NCBI GenBank assembly: GCA_021209875.1
Contig: JAGYVD010000006.1
Span: 2,356,001-2,420,000, forward strand
Reading direction: 5' to 3'
DNA: 64,000 nucleotides
Origin: Rosellinia necatrix
Lineage: Eukaryota; Ascomycota; Sordariomycetes; Xylariales; Xylariaceae
The translations under genes and the position numbers were made by a program. The notes below the pieces were generated by a model, which searched no databases, was not told where the DNA came from, and saw only the letters and a list, made by a program, of their open reading frames with translations. This document shows, piece by piece, positions 14,288-26,200 of this stretch (position 1 is the first letter of the stretch; the number at the start of each line of letters is the position of its first letter).

Positions 14288-15579
14288 TTACCATTTGTTC
14301 AGGGTACCCGGAGTTGCAAACTCGACGTCATCAAAATGTCGACGCGTTCGCACCACCGATGGCAGGGGGAAGGAGTTAGATGACAGACAGCGCAAGCAAG
14401 GACTCACCAAGTTGTTCCATCCAATCCAGTCTCTGTACACTTGTCCTGTTGTCGCATTGTAGCCCGAGAAGGCGAACTGGTTTTGGTAGACGCAGTTGTC
14501 CGACCCGCGAGAGAAGAGATACCCGTTGTCCGCCAGGATTGGCGAAATACTGCTCCCGTATCCGATGAGAAGTTCCTGTGAGTTCATAACCTCAAGCCCG
14601 TCATGGCTGGACGGCAGTCTTGACCATTCCGCGGCCCATGACGAGCCATCATACAGTTTGTGCCATATCACGCCATCGGCCACGGCGACCACGTCCACGG
14701 TCCCGCGTGGGCTCCCGCCGGTCCTGGTGTCTGGTATGGCGACAATCTTGGGCCACCCTAGTCCGACACTGTTCGGGGGACAGCCGAGATCAGTCCACTC
14801 GGGGGGTGACCCTCTATAGTCCGTAAGGCCATGCTTGTACGTCCCGTTGACGAGGCCCACCAGCTCCCACATGCCAGGCGTCGCAGCCGCAACGGCAACC
14901 TCGCCAGTGAAGCCCGTGCCCATGAGGGCCCAGGCGCTCCATTTCAGGGGGAGGTACTGATTGTCGAGGGCGCTGTACAAGAGCTCTCCGTCGTCATTCA
15001 CGCCGAAGATGCCACTAAGCCCACTCGTCCCGGATACCGACGCCGGACGGTAAGTAAACCGCCCCCCGAGATCATGCCAGCTGTCGTCGCTCTCCCATTG
15101 GCCGCCGAAGTACGGCAGATACAACATGTGGCCGGTGACAGCCTGGATAGCAAACACAACACGCAGATCCTTACTCGAGGACCACACGTTGAGGACCTCG
15201 GGCGCAGAGATAAAAGACGTCGAATTGTATGTCCGCCATCCGACGTTGGAGCCGAGGTCTTTCCATGATAACGAGCCGTGGGCATCGAGCGACCACGTCC
15301 AGACCGTGCTGAACTTCGAGGATCGAGAGATGCCCAGGTGCCGGGTTATACCCCCCTTTGTCTCGAGGATAGGATCGCTGCAGCGTGCGCACATTAGTCA
15401 ATAGGCTGTACCGTTTCATGCATGCTGGAATCTTGCCTGGAATTGCTTCCTGCCGTTGCTGTTCGGGGCGAGACTATCACCCCGTGCCCGTCAGCTTGGC
15501 CGTTGTTATTTGCCGCCACCCCACTGAACAACGCAGCGAGGCACGGTATCAACAGTTTTGCTTGTCTGGGGGACATCAT
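14288..15579 (-). CDS. Secreted beta-propeller lectin-like protein
   Basis: The predicted product is a secreted protein of about 381 residues. It begins with a signal peptide (MMSPRQAKLLIPCLAALFSG, ending near AA-NNN). A propeller follows, built from repeated blades with a DG/NG turn and a W-x-D-LG/W-x-x-LG motif (for example SLSWKDLG, SWHDLGG, PEWTDLG). This resembles PLL-type and fucose-binding fungal lectins, so sugar binding is inferred and specificity is unknown. Three exons fit: 15579-15437, 15377-14408 and 14320-14288. The first intron (59 nt) is GC-AG, with donor AG|GCAAGA, branch-like TGACTAAT and acceptor CTGCAG. It is the junction I found that fuses the signal peptide in phase. The second intron (87 nt, GTGAGT...GAG) is a multiple of three and stop-free, so its removal is less certain. 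A translation starting at the ATG at 15394 would lack the signal peptide. Confidence 0.7.
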
Positions 15580-18500
15580 TTCAGCTCTATAACCGACACA
15601 GGGCCTTGAGGGGGAGGTCTCTCTGGGAACCCCGGGCGTGGTCGGATTGGACTACGTATTTATCATCCCCTTACCTACCCATTGCCTTCAGATCCTTCTG
15701 TTACGCCGGCCTTGCTATTAGGCCGAGGTGTAATCTTAATCGAGACAGGCGCACTGGATCTGGTGGTCTAGGACTCTACACAGCCCAATCAGAGTTGTAT
15801 GGGTCCATGTGGCACAGCGTGATGTAGCTTAACTAGCTGACAGGGTTGCGAGGTTACCAGCAGGCGTAGGAGTCGAATTGGTCTATTTTGACTACATCAA
15901 TGCTTACTACTTGTATTGAAAGCAACCCCATCCAAGATTTTTACGCCGTACAGTTGCATTAGGGCTCGTATGAAGTAACCCGGAGAGAGACTATGTAGTA
16001 AAATATATTTATGGCCGAAATATTTTACATTAAACTCAGCGAGTTGGGAGTTCCGAGGTTACCTTCTATTGACGAACTTACGACTGTTAGAGATCTTTCT
16101 AGCGGGTGCTAACGGCCGCATGCGACTAAAGTCCAAACCACGCTCTAGCGGCGGGTGTTCGGCAACCAAGATATCCACAAATTCCCGTTCATATTAAATG
16201 CCAACCCCTACAAACTATTAGACCTATCAGGCTACCAAAGACCCTCATACTACCTAATCACCATCCTCCAGCATCCTCGGGAGCGGTGCATCAGACATGT
16301 ATGCCTCCATGCTGCCAACTCCCAGCATATGAGCCCGTATCTTGTACATGGGGACATCGAAAAGGGGAGACACGCCCAAGTGCGATTGAGACCTCCACGC
16401 GCGCGACGAAAGTCAAACTTGCCTCCCAACTAGTTCCTTGGAATCTTAACCCTCGCGCACGTCTTCGCATCGGTGGGAGGATATCACGTCGCGGAAGAAT
16501 GCGGCCTTGGGCTACCGGAGCCAAGCGACCACCATTACTGCGAGATTATTACCAGCATACTTAGTCCGGCGGCCTCCCCATGTGGGTGCCAAGCAGTCAG
16601 CTAAGGAGTGCAGTTCGGCTCTTCGCATCAGCTACGAGGGGGATCCTATGTTCCATGCCGACGTGGGGCACCGCATGAAAAGGCTGCCGGTGAAGAATGG
16701 AATCTCCCCGCCTCTTACGGCGCTGCGATTGACGGCAGGTGGTGTAGCAGCATGACGGGCCCAAGGAGGGGAACACGATCCTTATACATCGACGGGTGGG
16801 CTGTGCTTGAAAGCAAATGACCATGTCAAAGGTATGTTGTTACCCTCCATAAGATTGCGAGGGCTTATTCCGGCCCAAATCGCAAAGATTTAGGTGCAGG
16901 TCGGATGCGAGATTAGCAGGAAAGTCTTCCAAGACGTCATGGACCACTCGGCCGAGCTCCAAGGAGCGAAAACCGACGATCTAGTAGCCATCCTCCGCGG
17001 ATGTTCAGCGGCAGTTATAATATGGCCAGAGGGTTCCGTGTATTGTTCGATCGGTACCTGCTACGATGAACACGCTGTGGTCGGGGACGTGGTTATTTGG
17101 GCCGCAGAATACTAGCTAATCTTACCAAGCTACCATAAACCAGGAATGTTATAATGATGCAAGTTCTCCGCGGCAGCTCTGTTGCGGCCAAGCGAGAAGC
17201 CAAGCACAAAGCCGCCCGGCCCGGTATATTGGGTCCTTTCGTGGGAAAGGGGTGTCGAGAGGCAGTTCTACTTGCAAGGTTCTCTACTCTTGGAACGGAT
17301 ATCAGCCCTGAGACGTAAGAGTTCTACCTCAACTTGTATTGAATCATGATTCGAGCCCCTTGTGGGTTGACCTGGCTTAGTTCAGGAAGGGAAGACCACA
17401 AGGCAATCCTCAAAAAGTAATCCGTGTGGCCAATATGATTGCCTCAGTTATTTTACCGCGTTACATACCAACCTGGAACTATTACCCAAAGTGACTCTAA
17501 CGGGTTTCCTCATTGGCTAGGCACCTAGCGGGAAACCAGAAAAACGGCCTATCACGGAAACTAGGGTGCGCTGATGTAATATGCTGTGCACATACCTCGG
17601 AGTTCGATTAGTTCATGGTGGGACCTAACGAGAAGGGATCCAGCCGAGGGATACCTACACCGGCAGCCAGATAGTACGAAGTATACCGCATTTTGGTTGA
17701 ATGCGCGCCAGCGTAGGTGGGCCAAAGAAGATTTAAGCAAGAACTTGGAGCGTTAGGAAGGTGATTGGCCTAGAAAAGGAGGTTCTGTCACCGAACTGGT
17801 GGTCCGGCCGGCAGCGCACCGAGAACCCAACTAGTACGCTCAGTGCATCAGGGCCCAATCGCAGGGACAGGCCGCTCAATGGGATCGACAGCAAGGTAGC
17901 GCTGAGAGCTGTGGGCGGGGGAGGTTCGGACAGTGAGGCTGTAGCCGGTGATGTGTTCACGCATTGGCCGCTTGATTAGGGCCGTAAGATTCCCCTGCTC
18001 AGTGCGCACGTCGCTTGCCAGCTGTGCATACCCAACCCAACCCGCTTTCTCCGGCTTGGTATTGAACAGCGCGCATCAGGGGAAGTGGGCTGCGCGAGCT
18101 TAGCCCACCAGGCCAGGGCCACCACCCCCAGTCAGATGGACGGATAGACAGACACACCGGCGACACACTGGCACACTGGCACATTGGCACACTGACAGGC
18201 AGACAGGCAGGTAGACACCCTGCCCCCTGGCCTACCCGCACCGGCGAATGCACGCCTCGGTCGGGGCCGTCGGTCGGGCACATGGCCTTTCATGCTCCAC
18301 CACAATCCACGATTATCCACCCTGCAGGGCGAGGCCGACTTAGGAAGGGCGAAGATACGCAGTGGCCGATGACGGGTGTAGGGGCCCCATTGATGTGTCA
18401 GGGATGAGGAGGGACAAGATAAAATGGCAAGGTCCGGAATTTAAATGTATTTTTAGGCTTGTCACAAAACCAGCATCGCGGTTTCCCAAGATGCGGGCTC

Positions 18501-19506
18501 CAAAAAGCGGTGTCATATGCTGAGCAACCATACTAACCTAACAAAGTTAGATCTTTTTCATAGGTGTCGTGGTGGCGTCGTGATGGCGCCGTGATGTTGG
18601 TGGGGTTGGTGCGTTAGTGTATGACAACGGGTAGATCAGGTGATCTAAGCTTAAGTAGGCCATCTTAATCACGTGACTCACATGCAGAGGCCTTTCTCAC
18701 GACATCTGGCCAACGGAGTATCTACATGGCGGGTACGTGAGCCGGTTATATATATTTTTATACATGATATTCTACTCCGAATTCAGTAGCTTCTCGAGTA
18801 AGAACGTGCATGGCAAAGCCATTAGACGCCAGACCGGGTAGCACTTAACCCACACTTGCTACTGAAAATACAGTCCCATAACGTAAGTACAGCATACCAT
18901 GAACGAAAATTGAGAGCACAATTAAGACCTTATGGAGCCCAATGGTCACGGAAATGACGATGAACTGTGATTTTCTCTTAATTGTTAATGCCGTTCTGTC
19001 GCCATGAGACTGCTGAACACCTGGCTAGACTTGAACAATTTACCAGGTTGTAAACAGTCCCGGCGCTATATGTAAACCAAAGCTGAGAATCGATATATGT
19101 GCATACATAACAAGATCAGCACGAGTTGGGTTAGCCGCAATGATTGAGTTGTATGGGTAGGTAGAGTAACTAGTGTAACTAAGTTGGTCAATTGTTAGTG
19201 GAAGTGGGATACAGGGGTCGGGTTATTATGACAGGGGTGGGCATGTTTACATAATACTTTAAAACAAGGACAATCCGACTGTGATGTCGCCAAATCAATG
19301 GAATCTGGAATCCCGAATAATGGTGTATTGAAAGTCCAGTTCCCTCGAAACGGGCAATGTGAAAAGAGCGCTTGTATATGCAATGCAGATGACCTCTCTA
19401 TGACTGACTGAGAACCCTCCGGAAACTGCCATTCACCCACTCCATCCCTCTATCCATCCATCCACCCATCCATGATCCGTGGACCCCCCCATCGCGTCCC
19501 TCTTTT
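15580..19506. other. Long intergenic region without a supported gene
   Basis: Almost 4 kb of normal base composition with only short scattered open frames, none showing a motif or consistent splicing. It may hold decayed sequence. It contains a CA/GG-rich simple tract near 18150-18225 and AT-rich patches near 18750. Confidence 0.5.
18150..18225. repeat. Imperfect ACTGGCAC / GACAGGCA simple repeats
   Basis: Tandem copies of CACTGGCA-like and ACAGGCAG-like units are directly visible. This is a simple-sequence tract with no assigned role. Confidence 0.7.
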
Positions 19507-20046
19507 TCAAGGCTTCCCCGCCACCCCGGTCGACGGGAGCCCCACCTCGTGGTAAAAGGCCTGCACGAGCCGGTCCTTGTCGAAGAATTGCTGGAACAGC
19601 CGCTGCTTCTGCTCCGCGTTGAGGTCGCGCAGGAGCGCCTGCGTCAGGTTCTCCTGGAGCTGCTCGGCGAAGCGCTGCTTCCGTCGGTGCTCGAGCACGA
19701 GGTGCTGCCAGACCTGCTCGCCCTCGCTGGGCTGGGGTGCCGTCTGCGACGCTTGCGGCGCCTGCGGGACCGGCGGCGTCTGCAGCGCTAGCAGCGCCTG
19801 TGGGGACGGGTAGGCGGCCGGTGCTGCGGCTTGGAAGAGCGTCTGTGGCGGTGGCTGCAATGGCTGCCACGCCAGCATAGGGTGAAGTGGCTGCGGCGCC
19901 AGTGGCGCTTGGTATGGATAAGCTGGTGCCGGCGCCGTCACCTGTGGCCATAATTGCCAGGGCGATAATGTCTGGTATGTCGGTGCTTGTTGCTGTTGGG
20001 GCGCGACAAACGTCGGCCATACTGGTAGCGGCTGTGTTCCGTCCAT
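19507..20046 (-). CDS. Gln/Pro-rich hypothetical protein (head-to-head pair, left)
   Basis: I do not recognise this family. The frame from the ATG at 20046 gives 179 residues without an intron. The context CAAAGATGG is a good start, and the longer frame upstream lacks the composition bias. Residues 1 to ~110 are rich in Pro, Gln and Ala. Roughly the last 65 residues form a charged, Gln-rich helical region (HRRKQRFAEQLQENLTQALL, then LNAEQKQRLFQQFFDKDRLV). The layout, a disordered Q/P tail followed by a short C-terminal helical domain, matches the divergent gene at 20938, with about 890 bp between their starts. It could be a prion-like or coiled-coil scaffold; that is speculation. A competing frame (19433-20125) overlaps it but looks like a composition shadow. 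Confidence 0.5.
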   Translation of the reverse strand: MDGTQPLPVWPTFVAPQQQQAPTYQTLSPWQLWPQVTAPAPAYPYQAPLAPQPLHPMLAWQPLQPPPQTLFQAAAPAAYPSPQALLALQTPPVPQAPQASQTAPQPSEGEQVWQHLVLEHRRKQRFAEQLQENLTQALLRDLNAEQKQRLFQQFFDKDRLVQAFYHEVGLPSTGVAGKP

Positions 20047-20937
20047 CTTTGCTGGGTGTTGTGTTTTGTGTGCCGGGATTTCGGGGCTCGGGATGGGTAG
20101 GGGGTTTAGTTTGTTGCGATGGCACGCTGAATCCTGTCTGGGCACCGGAGGCTCTTTAACATCGCGGCCAGCTCCACGATGCCCCTTTAACGTACATCTC
20201 AAGAGATGACTAATAGTGTCAATTGAGGTGTCCTGCCCTCCCCACGTTCTCCCTAGCGGCTATGTTTCCCCATGCCACATCATACGGCCCATTGTGTATT
20301 CGAATACTGCGTCGCGACCCCTGACAACATTTGCCCTGATCAGCATTGCCTCAAGCTAAAAACTGCATGAGTGAGTTGTCAAGGGACCTGCGTCCGATGG
20401 CAGACTTCTCACCGTTGACACGGGATCACACGACATTGGTGGTCTTGTTCGGGCCCAATTGAATCTACGTGGGCTGTTCAATAGACCACTCGGTAAGCCT
20501 GAGACCCATCGGCTGACCACTGTTACCCAATGCCCAAGCCCGGTTTCTCAGTGGCCCCGTTCATGAATTTCTATGGTTCAGTCGCGTGCAAGCAGAGGAG
20601 CCGCATGTGATGTCTATATGTGAAAAGCATAGTTAACCGATTACATTAGGCAATGTATACCCCGGTCACTATTGCCGTTGGGCACTAGCGAAGCTCACCA
20701 CCCTTGTGCACCTGTGGGTAAATCACACTAGCAACTAAACAGTTCTAGTCAATGCGAGGGGCCTAAAATCGGGTTGCTCTGCATAAAAGATATATGCTAT
20801 GTACACATATCTATAACTACGGGTGGCAGGGCGGGCTACCCCGTAAATACCCCTTACCAGTCTGTTTACTTGGGTCTGTCTTCACAACGTCACCCAAAGC
20901 AGTAACTAACCTCTCGAGCTTCATCCCATCAGAAGCA
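20047..20937. promoter_or_regulatory. Shared divergent promoter region
   Basis: This ~890-bp spacer separates two genes transcribed away from each other and must carry both 5' flanks if both are real. It has an AT-rich TATA-like stretch (AAAAGATATATGCTATG) about 150 bp before the right-hand start. No specific operator was recognised. Confidence 0.35.
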
Positions 20938-22176
20938 ATGTACCGCCCTCCGCAGGCAACGCAGCAGGCCTGGCTGCAAGCACAAATGCAAGCATACGCA
21001 CAAGCACAGTGGCAGGCACAGCAACTGCAAGTACAGCAACTGCAAGCCCAGCAACTCCAAGCACAACAACTTCAAGCGCAACAATTGCAAGCGCAACAGT
21101 TACAAGCGCAGCAATTACATGCACAGCAGCTGCACGCACAGCAATTGCAAGCACATCAATTACAAGCGCTTGAGTTGCAAAGTCAGCTGCAAGCCCAACA
21201 GCAGGCCCAACAGCTAGCGCAGCTACAACTTGGAGCACAACTCCTGGCACAACCTCAGACAATACCGCAAAATCCACAGGCACATGCACCGGCTACACCA
21301 CACATGCAGTCGCCGATACAGCTTGTGTTTATGCCGCCGGCGCAACTCCCAGCACAGTTGCCAACGATACAGTCTCAACCGCAGCTGCTACTAGCACCGC
21401 CGACCCCTTCACAGTCAATACAGCCACAAGCGCAGATTCAAGCCAGTCAACCACAGCCTCCGCCTACACAACCCCAGATGCCAGCACAAATTCCGGCCAT
21501 GCAACAACCAATTCCAGCTCTTCTACCACAAGTGCCAGGTCCTCAACCACAAGTGCCAGGTCCTCAACCACAAATGCCAGGCCCTCCAGCGCAAACCCCA
21601 GGTATCCAAGCGCCAATCCCAGACCTTCAAGCTCAAATAACAGAGACGAAGGTACAGATATCACCACCGCAACCAGTACAGCCTCAAGCGCAGCCGCCGG
21701 CCGTAATACCGCCGGTGCCGCAACTGGGCTTGGAGGCCCCACCCCCGGCCGGGCAACCGGCGGCTCTGACGCTGCACACGCTCCGGACGCTGGACAAGAC
21801 GATGGACTACTACTTCTCGCAGCTCTCCGCGTCCCAGATCAAGGACCGGATAGAGAAGCTGCCGCCGGGCCTGCGGCAGGAGGTGGTCCGGGAGCTGATG
21901 GATAGCCAGGCGGCGCGGGAAGCGGCGGACGAGCAGACGGCTAAGAGCGAGGCAAGCAGCCAGTCGTATGTGAAGGAGGTGATGGTAGACAGGCAGCCGA
22001 GCATAGAAGAAGTGTTGGAGGAGGAGCGGGAGGAGGAGAAGGTGGTGGTGGACGGCGAGGAGAAGGCGAGGGGTGCGCCGCAGGACGAGTCGCCGCGTCC
22101 GGAGTCGACGAATGAGCCCTCGGTCCACGGCGGCACGGATGGGGAGCGGATCGAGAGGGAGGAATGGGAGGAATAG
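20938..22176 (+). CDS. Gln-rich repeat protein of unknown function (head-to-head pair, right)
   Basis: I do not recognise this family. The ATG at 20938 gives 412 residues. An ATG 48 codons upstream is in frame but sits in ordinary sequence, so 20938 is preferred. After ~27 residues come about ten five-residue QLQAQ-like repeats. A Pro/Gln-rich stretch to ~residue 270 includes PGPQPQVPG-type repeats. A compact predicted-helical segment follows (LDKTMDYYFSQLSASQIKDR onward, about 30 residues more), then a very acidic Glu-rich C-terminus. There is no signal peptide or membrane segment. The repeats use varied synonymous codons (CAA/CAG, CTG/TTA/CTC), which suggests selection on the protein rather than recent replication slippage. 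A prion-like or coiled-coil role is only speculation. Confidence 0.6.
   Translation: MYRPPQATQQAWLQAQMQAYAQAQWQAQQLQVQQLQAQQLQAQQLQAQQLQAQQLQAQQLHAQQLHAQQLQAHQLQALELQSQLQAQQQAQQLAQLQLGAQLLAQPQTIPQNPQAHAPATPHMQSPIQLVFMPPAQLPAQLPTIQSQPQLLLAPPTPSQSIQPQAQIQASQPQPPPTQPQMPAQIPAMQQPIPALLPQVPGPQPQVPGPQPQMPGPPAQTPGIQAPIPDLQAQITETKVQISPPQPVQPQAQPPAVIPPVPQLGLEAPPPAGQPAALTLHTLRTLDKTMDYYFSQLSASQIKDRIEKLPPGLRQEVVRELMDSQAAREAADEQTAKSEASSQSYVKEVMVDRQPSIEEVLEEEREEEKVVVDGEEKARGAPQDESPRPESTNEPSVHGGTDGERIEREEWEE
21020..21180 (+). repeat. 15-bp coding repeats (QLQAQ units)
   Basis: About ten tandem 15-bp units encode Gln-Leu-Gln/His-Ala-Gln pentads. The third codon positions have diverged between units while the amino acids stay constant. 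Confidence 0.85.
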
Positions 22177-22659
22177 GAGCCTATTTCGGCGCGCGGATGT
22201 GCTGTTGCTGGATCGGACTCCAGGGGGTCGGGTTACAGCCGTTCGCGCCAGGATACTGTCTCTAGAAACCGAATAGGTAGCGACTTCCTTTGAACGGAGA
22301 CCTCATGAGCAAATATTTGAATAATTCCCGCAAGGCTAGTGGTAAGAGCGGTAATGTATGATTAAGAGCTTCCTCTCTCAAGCTCGTATAATTGTTTAAA
22401 TATAAAAATAACTACAAAAAATCGTTATATATGCTCTAGTCCAATGCGTGTGCAGAACTCCGCAAAAAATTCCACGACCCAGCTATCAAACACTACTTCA
22501 TACACGAAACCAAACGAACATATCGCCTCCTAATCCTCATGCTTCTGGTATCTCCTATCACACCATTGACATCTGAAGGTATATGACGACCTAAGTGATG
22601 TGAAAATAAATGGCGTCAAATGTATGTTGGTCACTCCACGCCTTCGGGGGTATCTTGTG
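22177..22659. other. Intergenic, 3' flank of the Gln-rich gene
   Basis: No gene is visible. There is an AT-rich patch around 22395-22430. Confidence 0.5.
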
Positions 22660-22995
22660 CTAGATGTCTGGGGCCTCTCGACGGGACTTTTTGAGTTCCT
22701 CCGAACCTTGGATACACTCTCTAATACTCGTATTCACGATATTTCCCACTTCAACTGATAAATAGTGAACCCAACTATTGGCATCATTCAAAGAATCTGC
22801 ATCGGTACGACCCTGGTAGTTGGCAGCCTCGCTCAGCAATGCGCTCTTCGCACGTTTGGCCGCGGCTGAGCCTCGGTGGCTGTAAGGCAATGATGCAATA
22901 GTTGACATAGTCTCTGAAGCTGTTGACATCTCCGATGAATAATTGAACCTTGACCCCGGCTGGTCATACATCCCTAAATGTATATGCCTCGTCAT
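22660..22995 (-). CDS. Unrecognised 111-codon open frame beside the retrotransposon
   Basis: A minus-strand frame of 111 codons begins with ATG. It is Ser/Ala-rich, has no signal peptide, and contains a plausible helix (NSWVHYLSVEVGNIVNTSIR). It lies just downstream of the severed tail of the protease-like gene on the same strand. It might be an independent small gene or a last exon of that gene, but I could not find a GT donor and AG acceptor that join them in a compatible phase. Function is unknown. Confidence 0.3.
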   Translation of the reverse strand: MTRHIHLGMYDQPGSRFNYSSEMSTASETMSTIASLPYSHRGSAAAKRAKSALLSEAANYQGRTDADSLNDANSWVHYLSVEVGNIVNTSIRECIQGSEELKKSRREAPDI

Positions 22996-23040
22996 GAAGT
23001 GTCTATATCCGATGATTGCAATAGAAACGGGCTTATTTGT

Positions 23041-23064
23041 TCAGCTCACAATCTCCGCGAAGAT
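23041..23064 (-). pseudogene. Severed 3' tail of the protease-like gene
   Basis: Reading the minus strand from the right flank of the retrotransposon (ending at the TSD, 38217) directly into 23064 continues in frame for seven codons (IFAEIVS) to a TGA at 23043-23041. This is what an uninterrupted gene would give. It shows the element inserted inside the coding sequence close to the original stop. An alternative is that GTGAGC at 23052-23047 was an intron donor, in which case the original C-terminus differed. Confidence 0.6.
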
Positions 23065-23069
23065 ATCAG
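23065..23069. repeat. Target-site duplication ATCAG (left)
   Basis: ATCAG directly precedes the left outer LTR and recurs directly after the right one at 38217-38221. Five base pairs is the usual LTR-retrotransposon duplication. Confidence 0.8.
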
Positions 23070-23207
23070 TGTCAAGAGAAGTGGATCATCATAATAGTTA
23101 AAGATATATTTAAGGTGTAGGATTAGTTATAAAAATAGGTTAAAAGACCTAGGATATTTAATAGAATATATATCCGGAGGTGTAAAGTAACCTATATATA
23201 TTTAATA
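23070..23207. repeat. Outer LTR, left copy (138 bp)
   Basis: It starts TGTCAAGAGAAG and ends TTTAATA. The left part keeps C and G that the right copy has lost, and the reverse holds at the other end, so RIP fades towards the unique flanks. Confidence 0.85.
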
Positions 23208-26200
23208 TTTTTATTTATTTTAGACCGTTTTATGTTTTTTATAAGAAGTTTTAAAAAGTTATTTTAAAGTTTTATATTAAGTTTAAATTAAAGTTTTTAT
23301 ATATATAATATATATAATTTTTATTTAATTAATATTGTTAATTTTTTTTTTTTTTTAATATTTTTATATTTATAATATTATTTTAATATTTAGTTATAGC
23401 GTTTTTAGTTATAGTTTAATTTATAAAAACTTTTTATAAAAAAAAAAAAATTTAAAATATATGCTAATATATTTTTAAATAAATTATTAATATATTAGTT
23501 ATATATAGTTTTATAAATAAAAGTTAGATTTTTTTAAAAAGTAAGTTTTTAGTTATATTTAGTTTTTAATATAAAATATTATATATATTAAGCAGAAGTT
23601 TTAGTTAATATATATTTAATTTAAATTATATTAAATTTTAAAACATCCGATTTTTATTATAAATAGTTTAAAAAGCTTTTTATTTATTTTAAAATATATT
23701 TTTGTTTGTAATATTTTTAATACTTTAGGCATAAAGTTATAATTTTAAAATATTATATTTTTTTTTAGTTAAGTTAATAATTATTATTATAGTAAATATA
23801 TATTAAACGTTTTTTTTAATTATTTTTAATTAAATATTTTATAATATATTAAATAAGCTTATTTATATATATTTTTAGTTTTTTAACATAATAAAATATA
23901 TAAAAATATTTTAAATAAATATGTCCGGTATTTTTTATAAGTTTTTATTTTTTTTTGCTAATATATAAAAAAAATAGCTTTTAAATAAATATATAATATA
24001 TTTATAACTATAATAAGCTTATAAAACTAGCTAAATATTAAAGCTAATTAATTATTTGTTATTTTTATATTAAAAATAGTTTTTTAATATATTAAAATAG
24101 TTAGTATTAATAAATGCTATAGCTTTTGTTTTGCTAATAATTAAAAAGCTTTAAAACAGTTTATAAAATAAAAAAATAATAAAAATTAAATAAAATTAGT
24201 TATAAATGTTTAAAAGTTTTAATTAAACTATTTATATTAAAATAAATTATAAAATATTTTTATTAAAAAATTCTTATAATACTAGTGCTATTTAATTATA
24301 TAATAAAATTAAATTTTAGTTTTATTAATAATATAGTTTTTATTTATTTTAAGCTTATAGTTTTATAAAAATAAAAATTTATTTTTTAGTAATATTTTAA
24401 TAAGTTTATTAATAATTTGTTCTGCTATTAATATAAACTATAACTTAATATTTTTAATAGTTTATTATTTATAAACAAACTTTAATTAAATAGTTATATA
24501 TTTAATATTAGCATAATATAATAAGTTATTAATTAATACTATAGTTTTTAATTATTGCTATAAATAATAGTTATTTTAATTTTATTATTAATATTTAATT
24601 TTTTAATAATAGCTATAACTAAATAGCTTTTTAATAGCTTATATTTAATTAATATATTTTGTTTTATAAAATAATAAAAATATAATAGTTTATTATTTTA
24701 AGCTTTAATTAATAATATTACTACTTATTAAAAAAATATAGCCGGAAGTTAACTTTTAAGTTTTTTAATTTTTAACGTAGTTAATATTAATATAGCTAGC
24801 AAAACTTTTTAAAGTTTATAATAAATTAATTTTAAATCTGCTGTTTTTTTTAAATATTTAAATATATATTTAACAGCTATAATATAGTTTTTATTAAGTT
24901 TTATTAAAAATAACTATAAAATAATACTAGAAATATAATATTTAGTTTTATTTTAAATATAATATATATTAATAAACTAATAGTTTTTATATATTAAGTT
25001 TTATTTTTATTAAACATAATAAAATTTATAAATAAAAGTTTAAATAGTTTTATTTTTATAAAAATAATGTTTAAAATATATTTTTATATATAAAAATTTT
25101 TAATATTTTTTAATATAAATATTTTGCTTTAAATAAATTATTTAGTTAAAACGGTTTTTTTAATTATTATTTTTAAATAATATAAATATAAGCTTAAGTT
25201 TATTATTTTAAAGCGTTTATTTAACGCTTGTTTAAGCCTGTTAATTTTTAATTTTAAAAGTTTAGCTATTAATAAGTTGTTTATATATATTATTATATAT
25301 AAATAGCTTTTAGCAAATATTTTAATATTTATATTTAGTAGTATAAAGCTTAGTTTTTTAAAAACATAGAAAAAATATTATATTAGATTTTTAAAACTGT
25401 TTTAATTTATAAAATGTTTTATTTAAACAGTATATATAACTAAAGCTGTTATTAAATTTTAATAATTATTTAATATAAATTGTTTTATTTATTAATTTAT
25501 ATAAAAACACTGTTTTAACGTTTATTTATTTAAGTTTTAAATTTAAAACTGCTATAATAATAAAAATTATTTTATAGTTTATTAGTTTTATTATTAATAT
25601 AAAAGTTTTATTATAATCTAGCTTTTTATTTATTTAAAGCTTTAAATTATTTATTATGTTTTATATTAAGTGATTTTTTATTAGGTTTTTTTAGCTTATA
25701 AACTTATTTATTTATAAGCGGTTTTTATTTTTAAATAATTTTATAAATTTTTATATTTTATTATTTATAAAAATTTATATTTGCTGCTTATTATTTTTGC
25801 TAACTAAATTAATTAATATTTTTTTATTTAAGCTAATAATTTTAGTTTAATAAGCTTTAAAAAAAATAATATAAATATTAATAATATTATTAGCTTAAAA
25901 ATATTAATAAAAAGTTTTATAAAGCTGTTAGCAGCTAATATTTAATATTAGCTAAGTAGGCTTATCCGGAGGCAAAAATTAAAATAATTTTATAAAACTT
26001 TTAAAGCAATAATTATAATAAATTTTTAAATATTTTTATTATTTTTAGTTTTTATTTTATTTTTAAAATAGCTAATAATTAAATTATAAGTTTTTAATTT
26101 AAAAAAACTATAGTTTTAATAATAAAAGCAGTATTATTTTAAATAAAATAGCCGGTGTTTTTTAAAATATAATAGCTAAAATATTAAAAAAGTTTTATAA

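Noticed and set aside
19433..20125. 230-codon Ala/Thr/Pro-rich minus-strand frame
   Set aside because: It overlaps the 19507-20046 frame; its composition is what a GC-rich Gln/Pro coding region gives when read out of frame.
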